DNA of 64,000 bases, taken from the NCBI RefSeq assembly GCF_000340375.1, contig NZ_KB446648.1, forward strand, positions 218,866-282,865, in the 5' to 3' direction. Position 1 is the first letter of the stretch, and the number at the start of each line of letters is the position of its first letter. Position numbers and translations under genes: made by a program. Shown here piece after piece: positions 25,571 through 35,261 of this stretch. Source of the stretch: Eggerthia catenaformis OT 569 = DSM 20559 (GTDB taxonomy: Bacteria; Bacillota_I; Bacilli_A; Erysipelotrichales; Coprobacillaceae). The notes under the pieces were generated by a model. The model was not told the DNA's origin. It ran no database searches and was given only the letters and a program-made list of their open reading frames with translations.

Positions 25571-26802
25571 TGAGCCCAAAGAAAAGTAATAAAGTAGTAA
25601 CTCTAGATGATATTAAAGAAATGGTATTGGAAAATGCAAAATCAAATGAGGGAAGACTTTCATCAGATACTTTGGATGAATTCTTTGCAAAATTTGATCT
25701 TGATGATGAATCGATTGAGGATCTGACAAATTTTATTAATGATCATCCTGATATTACATTAGAAGATAGCAGTTTAGATGAATTAAGTGATGATGATATT
25801 TTGATTGAAGAAGATCCGCTGGATGATTTAGATCTTGATTTGGATGTTGACGATACAGATGATACGCCTAATATGGACTTTGATGCCGGATTGGATCTTG
25901 ATGATACTTTTTCAATGATTGAAGAATCATCAAAAGAAGATGATAGTGATCAGCTTGGCAGTAATGTAAAGATTAATGATCCGGTTAAAATGTATCTAAA
26001 AGAAATAGGAACAGTTGATCTTCTTACTCAGGAGCAGGAAGTAGAATTAGCCATGAAGATTAAAGATGGTGATGATAATGCTAAAAAGAGGCTTGCGGCT
26101 GCAAATCTGAGACTTGTTGTTTCTATTGCAAAAAGATATGTAGGAAGAGGGATGCTTTTCCTTGATTTGATTCAAGAAGGAAATATGGGGTTAATTAAAG
26201 CGGTAGAAAAATTTGATTATACAAAGGGCTTTAAGTTCTCCACTTATGCTACTTGGTGGATTAGACAGGCTATTACCAGAGCAATAGCTGATCAGGCACG
26301 AACAATTCGCATTCCTGTCCATATGGTTGAAACAATTAATAAGCTGACAAGAATTCAAAGACAGCTTATTCAGGAATTAGGAAGAGAACCAACAGCTGAA
26401 GAAATTGCTGATAAAATGGAAGGTATGACACCTGAAAAAGTCAGAGATATTCAGAAAATATCTTTGGAACCTGTTTCTTTGGAAACTCCTATCGGCGAAG
26501 AAGATGATTCTCATTTAGGAGATTTTTTAGAAGATGAAGGGGCAATGAGTCCTGATGATTATGCATCTAATGAACTATTAAAAGATGAATTAAATGAAGT
26601 ATTGCTGGAATTGACGGATCGTGAAGAAAAAGTGTTAAGATTACGTTTTGGGATAGATGATGGACGAACAAGAACATTGGAAGAAGTTGGTAAAGAATTC
26701 AATGTGACTAGAGAAAGAATCAGACAAATAGAAGCTAAGGCATTAAGAAAGCTTAAACATCCATCACGTTCTAAACGATTAAAGGATTTTCTTGATAGAT
26801 AA
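25570..26802 (+). CDS. rpoD: RNA polymerase sigma factor RpoD (SigA)
   Basis: Primary sigma factor, 410 aa. The N-terminal 130 residues hold a very acidic region 1.1-like segment (runs such as [14 protein letters not shown]). Region 1.2 starts near [11 protein letters not shown], region 2.2-2.4 includes [17 protein letters not shown] and the promoter-melting [14 protein letters not shown], and region 4.2 is the C-terminal helix-turn-helix ([17 protein letters not shown]). The -10 and -35 boxes seen throughout this window are of the TATAAT/TTGACA type it would recognise. Confidence 0.96.
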   Translation: MSPKKSNKVVTLDDIKEMVLENAKSNEGRLSSDTLDEFFAKFDLDDESIEDLTNFINDHPDITLEDSSLDELSDDDILIEEDPLDDLDLDLDVDDTDDTPNMDFDAGLDLDDTFSMIEESSKEDDSDQLGSNVKINDPVKMYLKEIGTVDLLTQEQEVELAMKIKDGDDNAKKRLAAANLRLVVSIAKRYVGRGMLFLDLIQEGNMGLIKAVEKFDYTKGFKFSTYATWWIRQAITRAIADQARTIRIPVHMVETINKLTRIQRQLIQELGREPTAEEIADKMEGMTPEKVRDIQKISLEPVSLETPIGEEDDSHLGDFLEDEGAMSPDDYASNELLKDELNEVLLELTDREEKVLRLRFGIDDGRTRTLEEVGKEFNVTRERIRQIEAKALRKLKHPSRSKRLKDFLDR

Positions 26803-27479
26803 TGTATTTACATTCTATTCGACTAAAGAAAATTGCTCAATTAATTCAAAAACATAAAAACGGAGAAATTTTGGCAGATATTGGCACTGATCATGCGTAT
26901 CTGCCTTGTTTTCTATTAACTGAAGGATCAATTAGTCAGGCATATGCCTGCGATGCTGCAAAAGGACCATTGGGCAATTCAGAAGAAACCATTAATAAAG
27001 AACATCTTCAAGGAAAAGTTATCCCGTTGCTTGGAGATGGATTAGATCCAATCAGTGATAAAAAAACGGATATGATTTCTATTTGCGGTATGGGAGGACT
27101 TCTCATAACAGAAATTCTAAATAAACATCAGGAACAGCTTAATAATCATTTGTTTATTTTACAGGCTAATACTGCTATAGATTTACTTAGAAGCTATCTG
27201 AATAAGCATCATCTTGAAATAATAGATGAAGAGATGGTAAAAGAAGGAAAGCATATTTATGAAATGATAATCGCAAGGCAAGGGAAACAAATATTATCAG
27301 ATGAAGATATTCTTTTTGGTCCTGTACTAAGAAGAAAGAAAGAATTACTTTTTATAGAAAAATGGCAAAGACAATTAAATATTCAAAAAAAGATTCTTAA
27401 GTCATTATCTGATAAGCATCCAAAATATTTAGAAGTAAAGACCCTTGCTGAGATGATAGAAAAGGAGCTAATGTTATGA
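26802..27479 (+). CDS. trmK: tRNA (adenine22-N1)-methyltransferase TrmK
   Basis: AdoMet-dependent methyltransferase (225 aa) for m1A22 in tRNA. Motif I is ADIGTDHAYLPCFLL and the catalytic-region pattern ISICGMGGLLI is typical of the YqfN/TrmK family. The C-terminal half is a coiled-coil-like helical domain. Its start overlaps the rpoD stop (TAATG) and its end overlaps nif3 by four bases, the same order as sigA-yqfN-yqfO in Bacillus. Confidence 0.93.
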   Translation: MYLHSIRLKKIAQLIQKHKNGEILADIGTDHAYLPCFLLTEGSISQAYACDAAKGPLGNSEETINKEHLQGKVIPLLGDGLDPISDKKTDMISICGMGGLLITEILNKHQEQLNNHLFILQANTAIDLLRSYLNKHHLEIIDEEMVKEGKHIYEMIIARQGKQILSDEDILFGPVLRRKKELLFIEKWQRQLNIQKKILKSLSDKHPKYLEVKTLAEMIEKELML

Positions 27480-28210
27480 AGGTTAAAGAAGTTATAGAAA
27501 TCATAGAACAGCGTTATCCGCTTTCTTTGCAAGAAGAATGGGATCATTCCGGATTTCAGTGTGGAGACAGAGAACAGGAAGTTAAAAAGATTATGATAGC
27601 TTTAGATTGTGATAAACGGACTATTAAAGAAGCTGTTGAAAACGAATGTAATCTTTTAATTACGCACCATCCTCTTCTGTTTAAAGAAATATCATTAGAT
27701 GCTCAGACATCTACAGGAGAAATGATTTCTCTTGCAATAAAAAATAGTCTTTCTATTTATTCATCACATACTCCATTGGATAAAGTAGATATGAATGAAT
27801 GGCTGATTGAAAAGCTTCCGGTCAAAGATGTTTCTTCTCCTAATGAGTTTGTCAGATCAGCAAGATTAATAACTCCTCTTGGTTTAAAGGATTTCTTAAA
27901 ACTTGTAAAAGAAACTTATTCTGTGGAAATAATTAAGTATGCCGGCTTAAAAAAAGAAATTCAGACTATATCTATCTGTGGTGGAAGTGGCAGTGAATTT
28001 TTCTTAGAAACAGATACAGATGCCTATATTACAGGTGATACAAAGTACCATATCGGAGAAGAAGCATATAATACAAATAAGCTTTTGATAGATGTAGGAC
28101 ATCATATTGAGAAAATTATGGTTCCTAAATTAAAAGCTTATCTTCAAGAAAGAATCTCAGTTGAGATTATTGAAAGCCATTCCCCTGATTATTATAAATT
28201 CTATTTATAA
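27476..28210 (+). CDS. Nif3-like dinuclear metal centre protein
   Basis: A 244 aa member of the Nif3/YqfO hexamer family (GTP cyclohydrolase 1 type 2 fold). Metal ligands are visible in ITHHPLLF, in the HTPLDKVD segment and in the C-terminal DVGHHIEK plus IESH. It is the short form without the PII-like insert found in Bacillus YqfO (about 370 aa). The biochemical role is unsettled. It is the last gene before a strong bidirectional terminator. Confidence 0.9.
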   Translation: MKVKEVIEIIEQRYPLSLQEEWDHSGFQCGDREQEVKKIMIALDCDKRTIKEAVENECNLLITHHPLLFKEISLDAQTSTGEMISLAIKNSLSIYSSHTPLDKVDMNEWLIEKLPVKDVSSPNEFVRSARLITPLGLKDFLKLVKETYSVEIIKYAGLKKEIQTISICGGSGSEFFLETDTDAYITGDTKYHIGEEAYNTNKLLIDVGHHIEKIMVPKLKAYLQERISVEIIESHSPDYYKFYL

Positions 28211-28216
28211 AGCAGT

Positions 28217-28258
28217 AAAAAATCACTTATCTTTATTCAATAAGGATAAGTGATTTTA
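28217..28258. terminator. Bidirectional terminator nif3 / ispH
   Basis: AAAATCACTTATC/GATAAGTGATTTT stem (13 bp) with a 13-base loop, flanked by A- and T-runs, between converging genes. Confidence 0.88.
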
Positions 28259-29176
28259 TTATAAGATATTTGAGTAATCAACATTTGGTTTGTTGTGTGT
28301 TTGTAGATCATTCCATTCAAATTGTTTTAAAAAATCAATAACCTGATTTGTAAGCGAAGTAGGTGTAGAAGCACCGCTAGAAACAGCTGCATGATGTTTA
28401 TGTTCAAGCCATTCAATTTTTAAGTCTTCAATTGATTCAATCATATAGGTTTCTTTTCCTGCTTTGTTTTTAGCAATAGAAGCAAGCTTTGCGGTATTAT
28501 TTGAATGCGGATCGCCAACTATAAATACTATATCAATATCAGGATCCATTTTTGAAATAGCCTCTTGTCTTATTCGAGTAGCATTACAGATTTCTTGCTC
28601 AACAATTAAGTTTGGCAGTATCTTTTTAGCATATTCACATAACTCATAGACATCAAATAAAGACATTGTAGTCTGAGAGGTTATTAAATACTTTATGTTC
28701 GGGTTTAATGATAATAAATCTTTCTTTTCCGTAATCAAATGCATATGATCAGAATCAATCATCATTGCTCCTTCACTTTCAGGATGATTCTTTTTACCAA
28801 TATAAAGAATTTCATAGCCTTCAAGCAGTCTTTGCTTAATCAGGTCATGAGTTTTGATGACATCTAAGCAAGAAGCATCAATAATATTAAGGCCTTTTTC
28901 TTTAGCCTTAGTCATAACCTGTTCTCCTGCTCCATGAGCGGTGATTATAACGGTTCCTTGATTAATAGAATCAAGTAATTCCATTCTTGTTTTAGAAGCG
29001 TCTTCAACAGTAACAGCACCAAGTTCTTTTAATGCATTCACAATATATTCATTATGAACAATCATACCTAATATATATAGAGGTCTTTGTGAACTATTGG
29101 CTGCTTTCCTGACTATATTAATAGCTCTGACAACACCCTTACAATAACCGCGAGGGGTAATTCCGGTGACTTTCAT
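28259..29176 (-). CDS. ispH: 4-hydroxy-3-methylbut-2-enyl diphosphate reductase (IspH)
   Basis: Last enzyme of the MEP isoprenoid pathway, with an oxygen-labile Fe-S cluster. The three cluster cysteines are Cys12 (RGYCKGV), Cys103 (DASCLDV) and Cys197 (EICNATR). Substrate-binding motifs VHN and TAHG are in place. Length 305 aa is normal. The partner enzyme IspG is encoded at 42215-43288, so the window carries both Fe-S steps of the pathway. Gene position next to nif3 and cshB matches Bacillus yqfP. Confidence 0.95.
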   Translation of the reverse strand: MKVTGITPRGYCKGVVRAINIVRKAANSSQRPLYILGMIVHNEYIVNALKELGAVTVEDASKTRMELLDSINQGTVIITAHGAGEQVMTKAKEKGLNIIDASCLDVIKTHDLIKQRLLEGYEILYIGKKNHPESEGAMMIDSDHMHLITEKKDLLSLNPNIKYLITSQTTMSLFDVYELCEYAKKILPNLIVEQEICNATRIRQEAISKMDPDIDIVFIVGDPHSNNTAKLASIAKNKAGKETYMIESIEDLKIEWLEHKHHAAVSSGASTPTSLTNQVIDFLKQFEWNDLQTHNKPNVDYSNIL

Positions 29177-29256
29177 ATATACTCTCCTTCCATATTAAGA
29201 TACACATTTTTTCTAGTATCTGCAAGTAAAGACAATATACTTATTTGATATTGTTT

Positions 29257-29284
29257 TTGATTTTTTTGATAATTATGATATAAT
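29257..29284 (+). promoter_or_regulatory. Promoter of cshB-nfo
   Basis: TTGATT at 29257-29262 and TATAAT at 29279-29284 with a 16-base spacer, 28 bases ahead of the helicase ATG. Confidence 0.65.
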
Positions 29285-29311
29285 CAATGAGCTTTTAAAG
29301 GAGGCGAGAAT

Positions 29312-30694
29312 ATGAGTTTATTTAACAATTATCAATTTCAGGATTTCGTGAATCAAACAATCCATCATATGCACTTTGATAAACCTACAAAAATACAAGA
29401 GAAAGTCATTCCTTTGATAAAGAAGAAGAGAGATATTATTGGTATTTCTCAAACAGGAACAGGAAAAACACATGCTTTTTTATTTCCTATTATGAATTTG
29501 ATTGATACATCAAAAGATTATGTACAGGCAGTTATTGCGGCTCCAACAAGAGAGCTTGCTTCACAAATTTATGAAAATGCAAAAGTATTCAAAAAATATA
29601 ATAAAAATCTGAGAGTCTCTTTGATCATTGGTGGCAGTGATAAGCAAAAGACTATTTCAAAATTAAATCATCAACCTCATATAGTTATTGGAACACCGGG
29701 AAGAATTAAGGATCTCTCTTTGAATGAACAGGCTTTAATGATTACAACAGCTGATATTTTTGTGATTGATGAAGCAGATATGACACTGGATTTTGGTTAT
29801 TTAGAAGACTTAGATGCTGTGCTGGGTAAAATGAAAGATGATCTTCAGATGCTTGTCTTTTCAGCAACAATACCACAGGAATTACAGGTATTCTTAAGAA
29901 AATATATGAAAAACCCAAAGCTTATTCAGATAGATGAAAAAGAAGTATCAAGCACTCATATTAATCATTATCTTATCTCTACTAAACATAAAGACCGCTA
30001 TGAGATTCTCACCTCAATCATGAATATGATTGATCCTTATATCTGTATTGTCTTCTGTAATACCAGATCAGAAGCTTCAAATCTTGCTCGCAAACTGTAT
30101 GATGATGGTTATAAAGTTGGAGAAATTCATGGTGATTTAGAACCGCGTGAAAGAAAACAGGTGATGAGACGTATTCATAATAATGAATATCAATATATTA
30201 TTGCAACTGATATTGCTGCCAGAGGTATTGATATAGACGGTGTCAGTCATGTTATTAATATGGAGTTTCCAAAGGAAAAGGATTTTTATATTCATCGTTC
30301 AGGAAGATGTGGAAGAGGTAAATATATCGGTGAGTGCTATTCTATGTATGATACAAGTAATCAGGCAATGGTTGAATCTTTGGAGAAAAAAGGTATTCAT
30401 TTTCTTTTAAAAGATGTCAAGAATAATACTTTAACTGATGCCGGAGAACGTTTAAAAAGAAAAAGCAGAATACATCAGCCCAATGCATTAGAAAAAGAAG
30501 TTGCTAAAATTATTAGGAAACCTGTTAAAGTAAAGCCCGGCTATAAAAAGAAACGTAAGAAAGAAGTCGCTAAACTTTATTCTAAGAGGAAAAGAGAAAT
30601 CATCAGAGAAGATATAAAACGTCAAAGAAAAGAAAGATATAAAGAAGCACAAAGGCAAAAAAATCAGGAGAGAGATGACACATGGAATTATTAA
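29312..30694 (+). CDS. cshB: DEAD-box RNA helicase (CshB-like)
   Basis: ATP-dependent RNA helicase of 460 aa. Motifs in order: Q motif near residue 24 ([10 protein letters not shown]), I SQTGTGKT, Ia PTRELA, Ib [28 protein letters not shown] and [11 protein letters not shown]. The C-terminal 90 residues are very basic ([19 protein letters not shown]), an RNA-binding tail. It is probably needed for ribosome assembly or mRNA turnover in the cold. Synteny with nfo downstream matches Bacillus yqfR-yqfS. Confidence 0.92.
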   Translation: MSLFNNYQFQDFVNQTIHHMHFDKPTKIQEKVIPLIKKKRDIIGISQTGTGKTHAFLFPIMNLIDTSKDYVQAVIAAPTRELASQIYENAKVFKKYNKNLRVSLIIGGSDKQKTISKLNHQPHIVIGTPGRIKDLSLNEQALMITTADIFVIDEADMTLDFGYLEDLDAVLGKMKDDLQMLVFSATIPQELQVFLRKYMKNPKLIQIDEKEVSSTHINHYLISTKHKDRYEILTSIMNMIDPYICIVFCNTRSEASNLARKLYDDGYKVGEIHGDLEPRERKQVMRRIHNNEYQYIIATDIAARGIDIDGVSHVINMEFPKEKDFYIHRSGRCGRGKYIGECYSMYDTSNQAMVESLEKKGIHFLLKDVKNNTLTDAGERLKRKSRIHQPNALEKEVAKIIRKPVKVKPGYKKKRKKEVAKLYSKRKREIIREDIKRQRKERYKEAQRQKNQERDDTWNY

Positions 30695-31557
30695 TAGGGT
30701 CACATGTCTCATTAACCGGTAAAGACATGCTTCTTGGCAGTGTCAAAGAAGCATTGTCATATAATGCCAATACATTCATGTTTTATACCGGAGCACCTCA
30801 GAATACTAAAAGAAAGCCTGTTTCCCGGATGAAAATTCAGGAAGCTCTTGCACTTATGAAAGAAAATGGAATAGATAAGAATAATATAGTTGTTCATGCC
30901 CCTTATATTATTAATCTTGCTAATACTTTAAAGAAAGAGACTTATGAACTGGCGGTTTCTTTTCTCAGAGAAGAAATACAAAGAGTAGAAGAAATAGGAA
31001 TGAGAAGGCTGGTTCTTCATCCGGGTTCACATGTCAAGGCAGGGGAGGAAGCCGGCATAAACTCTATCATTTCGGGACTTAATGATGTTTTAACAGAAAA
31101 TCAGAATGTTGTTGTATGTCTGGAAACAATGGCAGGAAAGGGCAGTGAATTAGGTATTTCTATTGATCAGCTGGCTTATATTATTGATCATGTTTTTTAT
31201 AAGGATAAACTTGGTATTTGTTTAGATACTTGTCACTTGAATGATGCCGGTTATGATTTATCATTGTTTGATGAAATTTTAGATGAGATTGATCAAAAAA
31301 TAGGACTTGATAAAGTTCTTGTTGTTCATGTCAATGATTCAAAAAATCCTAGAGGTGCTCATAAAGATAGACATGAGAATATTGGTTATGGAACGATTGG
31401 CTTTGATATCTTAAATGCAATCGTCCATAATAAACGCTTAGAAAATGTACCTAAAATACTGGAAACGCCTTATATTGATAATAAAGCTCCTTATAAGGAA
31501 GAAATTCAAATGTTTAGAACACAGATATTTAATTCTGATCTCAAAAAGATGAGCTAG
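30682..31557 (+). CDS. nfo: Endonuclease IV (Nfo)
   Basis: AP endonuclease with a trinuclear zinc site in a TIM barrel (291 aa). Ligand motifs are visible: [67 protein letters not shown] and the final LETPY. It begins inside the 3' end of the helicase gene in another frame (13-base overlap) and is followed by a strong terminator. Confidence 0.95.
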   Translation: MELLIGSHVSLTGKDMLLGSVKEALSYNANTFMFYTGAPQNTKRKPVSRMKIQEALALMKENGIDKNNIVVHAPYIINLANTLKKETYELAVSFLREEIQRVEEIGMRRLVLHPGSHVKAGEEAGINSIISGLNDVLTENQNVVVCLETMAGKGSELGISIDQLAYIIDHVFYKDKLGICLDTCHLNDAGYDLSLFDEILDEIDQKIGLDKVLVVHVNDSKNPRGAHKDRHENIGYGTIGFDILNAIVHNKRLENVPKILETPYIDNKAPYKEEIQMFRTQIFNSDLKKMS

Positions 31558-31576
31558 CAAGCTCATCTTTTTATTT
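31543..31576 (+). terminator. Terminator of nfo
   Basis: AAAAAGATGAGCT/AGCTCATCTTTTT stem, loop AGCA, with the nfo stop codon in the loop region. Confidence 0.88.
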
Positions 31577-31748
31577 TAGAAGACTTTTTTGCAGTATAGT
31601 ATTTGTCAGATAAAGCAAAAATATTATTTTTTTAAGGCTCTTAGAAATTTAATCTGAGTTTTTCATCTACAACAATATTATTTAATAATAGAATTTACTT
31701 AAATTCATTAGGGCTGATGATATTAAGACAATGAGATTGGATCATTTA

Positions 31749-31770
31749 AAATACTGCTTTCGCAGTATTT
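31749..31770 (-). terminator. Terminator of the glycyl radical activase gene
   Basis: AAATACTGC/GCAGTATTT stem with a TTTC loop next to the activase stop codon. In the preceding gap (31577-31748) I see nothing else. Confidence 0.65.
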
Positions 31771-32662
31771 AGAAAAAACAATCCAGATTTTTATCTAAGA
31801 ATACTTTCCGGTAATCCTGTAAATCTTCCGGATATAAAGCTTTTACATTTTTAAATTCATATTTTCTATTGAGAAGCTGATACTTTTTTTCACCCATTTG
31901 ATGAAAAGGAAGCAATTGAACTTTCTGAAGACCAAGATTACTTATTAAATCAGCCAATCCCTTAGCATCTTCTAAAGAGGCATTAAAATGAGGAATAACC
32001 GGAATTCTAGGAAGAATATTTAAATGTTGTTCAATAGCCCATGTAAGATTCTCAATAATAAGTTCATTATAAACATGAGTACCTAGAAAATGTTTTTTAC
32101 TATCATAATGTTTAATATCGAAAAGTAATAAATCAAACAATACTGCCAGTTCTTTAAAAGTCTCTTTATGAATATATCCTGTTGTTTCAATGGCTGTATG
32201 CAGACCAAATGATTTTAATACAGGGATCAGCTCTTTAAGAAAAGCCGGTTGACTCATGCCTTCACCGCCGGAAATTGTAATACCTCCATCAGATTCTTCA
32301 TAGAAATCTTTATCCTGTAAGCATACTTTAACAACATCTTCAACACTCATATACGCACCTTCATTAGTTAAAGCATGAGTAGGACAGATTTTCACACAGT
32401 CGAGATTACCATCAAACTTTGAATAATCTACAACTATTCTATTATTTTCATGTGTTAATGCTCCGCTTTTACAGGCTTTTACACATGACTGACAGTGAAT
32501 GCACTTATCAGCATCATAAAGCAGCTGAATATTATAATCCTGAGATTCAGGATTAGCACACCATAAGCATCTTAATGGACATCCTTTTAGAAAAACTGTG
32601 GTACGAATACCGGGACCATCATGAATACTAAATTTTTGAATATTAAATATATTACCCTTCAT
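31769..32662 (-). CDS. Glycyl radical enzyme activase (YbiY/PflC type)
   Basis: Radical SAM activase of 297 aa that installs the glycyl radical on its partner enzyme. The SAM cluster motif is Cys28/Cys32/Cys35 (CPLRCLWC), preceded by the family-typical IHDGPGIRTTVFLKG. A ferredoxin-like insert follows, with CIHCQSCVKAC (Cys54, 57, 60, 64). The second cluster keeps only Cys89 and Cys93, fewer than in most activases. GGEGMSQ is the SAM-binding GGE motif. It is divergent from the glycyl radical enzyme gene it most likely serves, and the two share a regulatory region with palindromes. Confidence 0.92.
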   Translation of the reverse strand: MKGNIFNIQKFSIHDGPGIRTTVFLKGCPLRCLWCANPESQDYNIQLLYDADKCIHCQSCVKACKSGALTHENNRIVVDYSKFDGNLDCVKICPTHALTNEGAYMSVEDVVKVCLQDKDFYEESDGGITISGGEGMSQPAFLKELIPVLKSFGLHTAIETTGYIHKETFKELAVLFDLLLFDIKHYDSKKHFLGTHVYNELIIENLTWAIEQHLNILPRIPVIPHFNASLEDAKGLADLISNLGLQKVQLLPFHQMGEKKYQLLNRKYEFKNVKALYPEDLQDYRKVFLDKNLDCFF

Positions 32663-32714
32663 ATTATCATCACCAGTTATATGGTAACATTAGAAACTAA
32701 AAAAGTAAATAAAA

Positions 32715-32730
32715 AGTTTCAAATGAAACT
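32715..32730. promoter_or_regulatory. Palindromic operator, copy 1
   Basis: AGTTTCAAATGAAACT is a 16-base near-perfect palindrome in the divergent region. A second copy occurs 96 bases away. It lies 25 bases upstream of the -35 box of the plus-strand promoter and near the activase promoter on the other strand. Confidence 0.55.
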
Positions 32731-32754
32731 ATTTAATATTTTTAATAATAAATA

Positions 32755-32783
32755 TTGACCTTATATTCACTTGATGATATGAT
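32755..32783 (+). promoter_or_regulatory. Promoter of the glycyl radical enzyme gene
   Basis: TTGACC at 32755-32760 and TATGAT at 32778-32783 with a 17-base spacer, between the two palindromes. Confidence 0.6.
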
Positions 32784-32810
32784 AAAATTGTAAAAATAAT
32801 TAATAATTAC

Positions 32811-32824
32811 TTTCAAATGAAACT
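32811..32824. promoter_or_regulatory. Palindromic operator, copy 2
   Basis: TTTCAAATGAAACT repeats the core of the upstream palindrome. It lies downstream of the predicted transcription start and ends where the AAGGAG ribosome site begins, a position suited to repression by roadblock or looping with copy 1. Confidence 0.55.
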
Positions 32825-32838
32825 AAGGAGAAGATAAA

Positions 32839-35250
32839 ATGGAAAATACTCAGCACTTTGGTCAATTGACAGAGAGAATGCAGGCTTTTAGAGAAGAAGT
32901 ATTAGATGAAAAGCCTTATATTGATGCTCAGAGAGCAGTACTTGCAACAGAGGTGTATAAACAACATAGAAATCAGCCAAGAGTGATGTTAAGAGCATTA
33001 ATGCTAAAAAAGATATTAGAAAATATGGATCTTTATATTGAAGATAAAACATTAATTGTGGGCAATCAGGCAACAAAGAATTGTAATGCTCCGATATTTC
33101 CTGAGTATACAATGGAATTTGTAATGAATGAATTAGATTTGTTTGAAAAAAGAGATGGTGATGTATTTTATATTACTGAGGAAACAAAAAGACAGTTACG
33201 AGAGATTGCACCTTTCTGGGAAAATAATAATTTAAGAGCAAGAGGAGCGGCCTTGCTTCCTGAAGAAGTAGATGTTTTTATGGAAACGGGATTCTTTGGG
33301 ATGGAAGGAAAACTAAATGCCGGTGATGCTCATTTAGCTGTTAATTATCAGAAAGTATTAGAATATGGATTAGAAGGCTATGAAAAAAGAGCTAGAGCGT
33401 TAAAAAAGGATTTAGACTTGACAGATCCGGATTCTATTGATAAGAATATTTTCTATAAAGCAGTTCTTATTACTATTGAAGCAGTTAAAACTTATGCTGA
33501 TCGTTTTGCTAAGCTTGCTTTAGAAGAAGCTTCTCAAGCATTAGGACAACGTAAAAAAGAGCTTCTGGAAATTGCTGATATTTGTTCTAAAGTTCCTTAT
33601 CAAAAAGCTTCTTCATTTAAAGAAGCTGTACAATCGGTATGGTTTATTCAGCTGATTCTCCAGATTGAATCTAATGGGCATTCTTTATCATATGGACGTT
33701 TTGACCAGTATATGTATCCTTATTATAAGAAGGATATTGAATTAGGTAAGATTACTAAAGAAGAAGCTATTGAATTACTTGGTAATCTATGGATTAAAAC
33801 ATTAACTATTAATAAGGTTAGATCTCAGTCACATACACTATCAAGTGCCGGATCACCAATGTACCAGAATGTCACTATTGGCGGTCAAACTAGAGATAAG
33901 AAAGATGCTGTTAATGAGTTATCATTTGCAGTATTACAGTCTGTTGCTCAGACAAGACTGACTCAGCCTAATCTGACAGTCAGATATCATGCAAATCTTA
34001 ATAAGCATTTCTTTGATGAATGTATTGAAGTTATGAAGCTTGGATTTGGTATGCCGGCTTTAAATAATGATGAAATTATTATTCCTTCATTTATTGATTT
34101 TGGTGTAAAAGAAGAAGATGCTTATGATTATTCAGCAATTGGCTGTGTAGAAACAGCTATTCCCGGTAAATGGGGATATCGATGTACAGGAATGAGTTAT
34201 ATGAATTTTCCTCGTATTCTTCTTGCTGCAATGAATAATGGTGTTGATATGACAACAGGTAAGAGATTTACTAAAGGCTATGGATACTTTAAAGATATGA
34301 CATCCTATGAAGAATTACTTGCTGTATGGGATAAAACAGTTAGAGAGTTGACACGTTATAGTGTTATTGTCGAGAATGCGATTGATAAAGCCAGTGAAAG
34401 AGATGTTCCGGATATTTTATGTTCAACATTAACCGATGATTGCTTAGGCAGAGGAAAGACTATTAAAGAAGGTGGAGCTGTCTATGACTTCATTTCCGGA
34501 TTACAAGTTGGTATTGCTAATATGGCAGACAGTTTAGCTGCTATTAAAAAACTTGTATTTGATGAAAAGAAACTGACTCCATCACAGTTATGGGATGCTA
34601 TCATAGATGATTTTACAAGTGAAGACAGTCAGAAGATTCAGAACATGTTAATTAATGATGCTCCTAAATATGGTAATGATAATGATGATGTAGATCAGCT
34701 TGTTGTGGCAGCTTATGATTCTTATTTGGATGAAATTAAGAAGTATCCGAATACGAGATATAATAGAGGACCAATTGGCGGTATTAGATATGGAGGAACA
34801 TCATCTATATCAGCTAATGTTGGTCAGGGGATGGGAACTATGGCAACTCCTGATGGAAGAAAAGCACATGAACCATTGGCCGAAGGATGTTCACCGGCTC
34901 ATAATACTGATAAAAATGGACCAACTGCTGTATTTAAATCAGTGTCTAAGCTAAGAACAGAAAAAATAACGGGAGGTGTTCTGTTAAATCAGAAAATGAC
35001 GCCATCAATGCTTTCAACAGAAGAGAATAAACAAAAACTGGAAATGTTGATACGTACATTCTTTAATAGATTGCATGGTTATCATGTTCAATATAATATT
35101 GTTTCTAAAGAAACATTATTAGATGCACAAGCTCATCCGGAAAAGCATAAAGATTTAATTGTGCGAGTAGCAGGTTATTCAGCATTCTTTAATGTCTTAT
35201 CAAAAGCAACACAAGATGATATTATTGGAAGGACAGAACAGTCATTATAG
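32839..35250 (+). CDS. Glycyl radical enzyme of the PflD/YbiW group
   Basis: An 803 aa glycyl radical enzyme. The catalytic cysteine is Cys436 and the base Glu438 (AIGCVETAIPGKWGYRC), and the glycyl radical site is Gly779 (VRVAGYSAFF). The stretch around Cys436 is of the YbiW/PflD kind, unlike true pyruvate formate-lyase (adjacent Cys-Cys). E. coli YbiW and PflD have been reported to open the rings of 1,5-anhydroglucitol-6-P and 1,5-anhydromannitol-6-P to 1-deoxyfructose-6-P, which FSA aldolases then cleave. An FSA-type aldolase follows here by 11 bases, so the same reaction is the best guess. Other dehydratases of the superfamily remain possible. Confidence 0.85.
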   Translation: MENTQHFGQLTERMQAFREEVLDEKPYIDAQRAVLATEVYKQHRNQPRVMLRALMLKKILENMDLYIEDKTLIVGNQATKNCNAPIFPEYTMEFVMNELDLFEKRDGDVFYITEETKRQLREIAPFWENNNLRARGAALLPEEVDVFMETGFFGMEGKLNAGDAHLAVNYQKVLEYGLEGYEKRARALKKDLDLTDPDSIDKNIFYKAVLITIEAVKTYADRFAKLALEEASQALGQRKKELLEIADICSKVPYQKASSFKEAVQSVWFIQLILQIESNGHSLSYGRFDQYMYPYYKKDIELGKITKEEAIELLGNLWIKTLTINKVRSQSHTLSSAGSPMYQNVTIGGQTRDKKDAVNELSFAVLQSVAQTRLTQPNLTVRYHANLNKHFFDECIEVMKLGFGMPALNNDEIIIPSFIDFGVKEEDAYDYSAIGCVETAIPGKWGYRCTGMSYMNFPRILLAAMNNGVDMTTGKRFTKGYGYFKDMTSYEELLAVWDKTVRELTRYSVIVENAIDKASERDVPDILCSTLTDDCLGRGKTIKEGGAVYDFISGLQVGIANMADSLAAIKKLVFDEKKLTPSQLWDAIIDDFTSEDSQKIQNMLINDAPKYGNDNDDVDQLVVAAYDSYLDEIKKYPNTRYNRGPIGGIRYGGTSSISANVGQGMGTMATPDGRKAHEPLAEGCSPAHNTDKNGPTAVFKSVSKLRTEKITGGVLLNQKMTPSMLSTEENKQKLEMLIRTFFNRLHGYHVQYNIVSKETLLDAQAHPEKHKDLIVRVAGYSAFFNVLSKATQDDIIGRTEQSL

Positions 35251-35261
35251 GAGGAAAAGAT

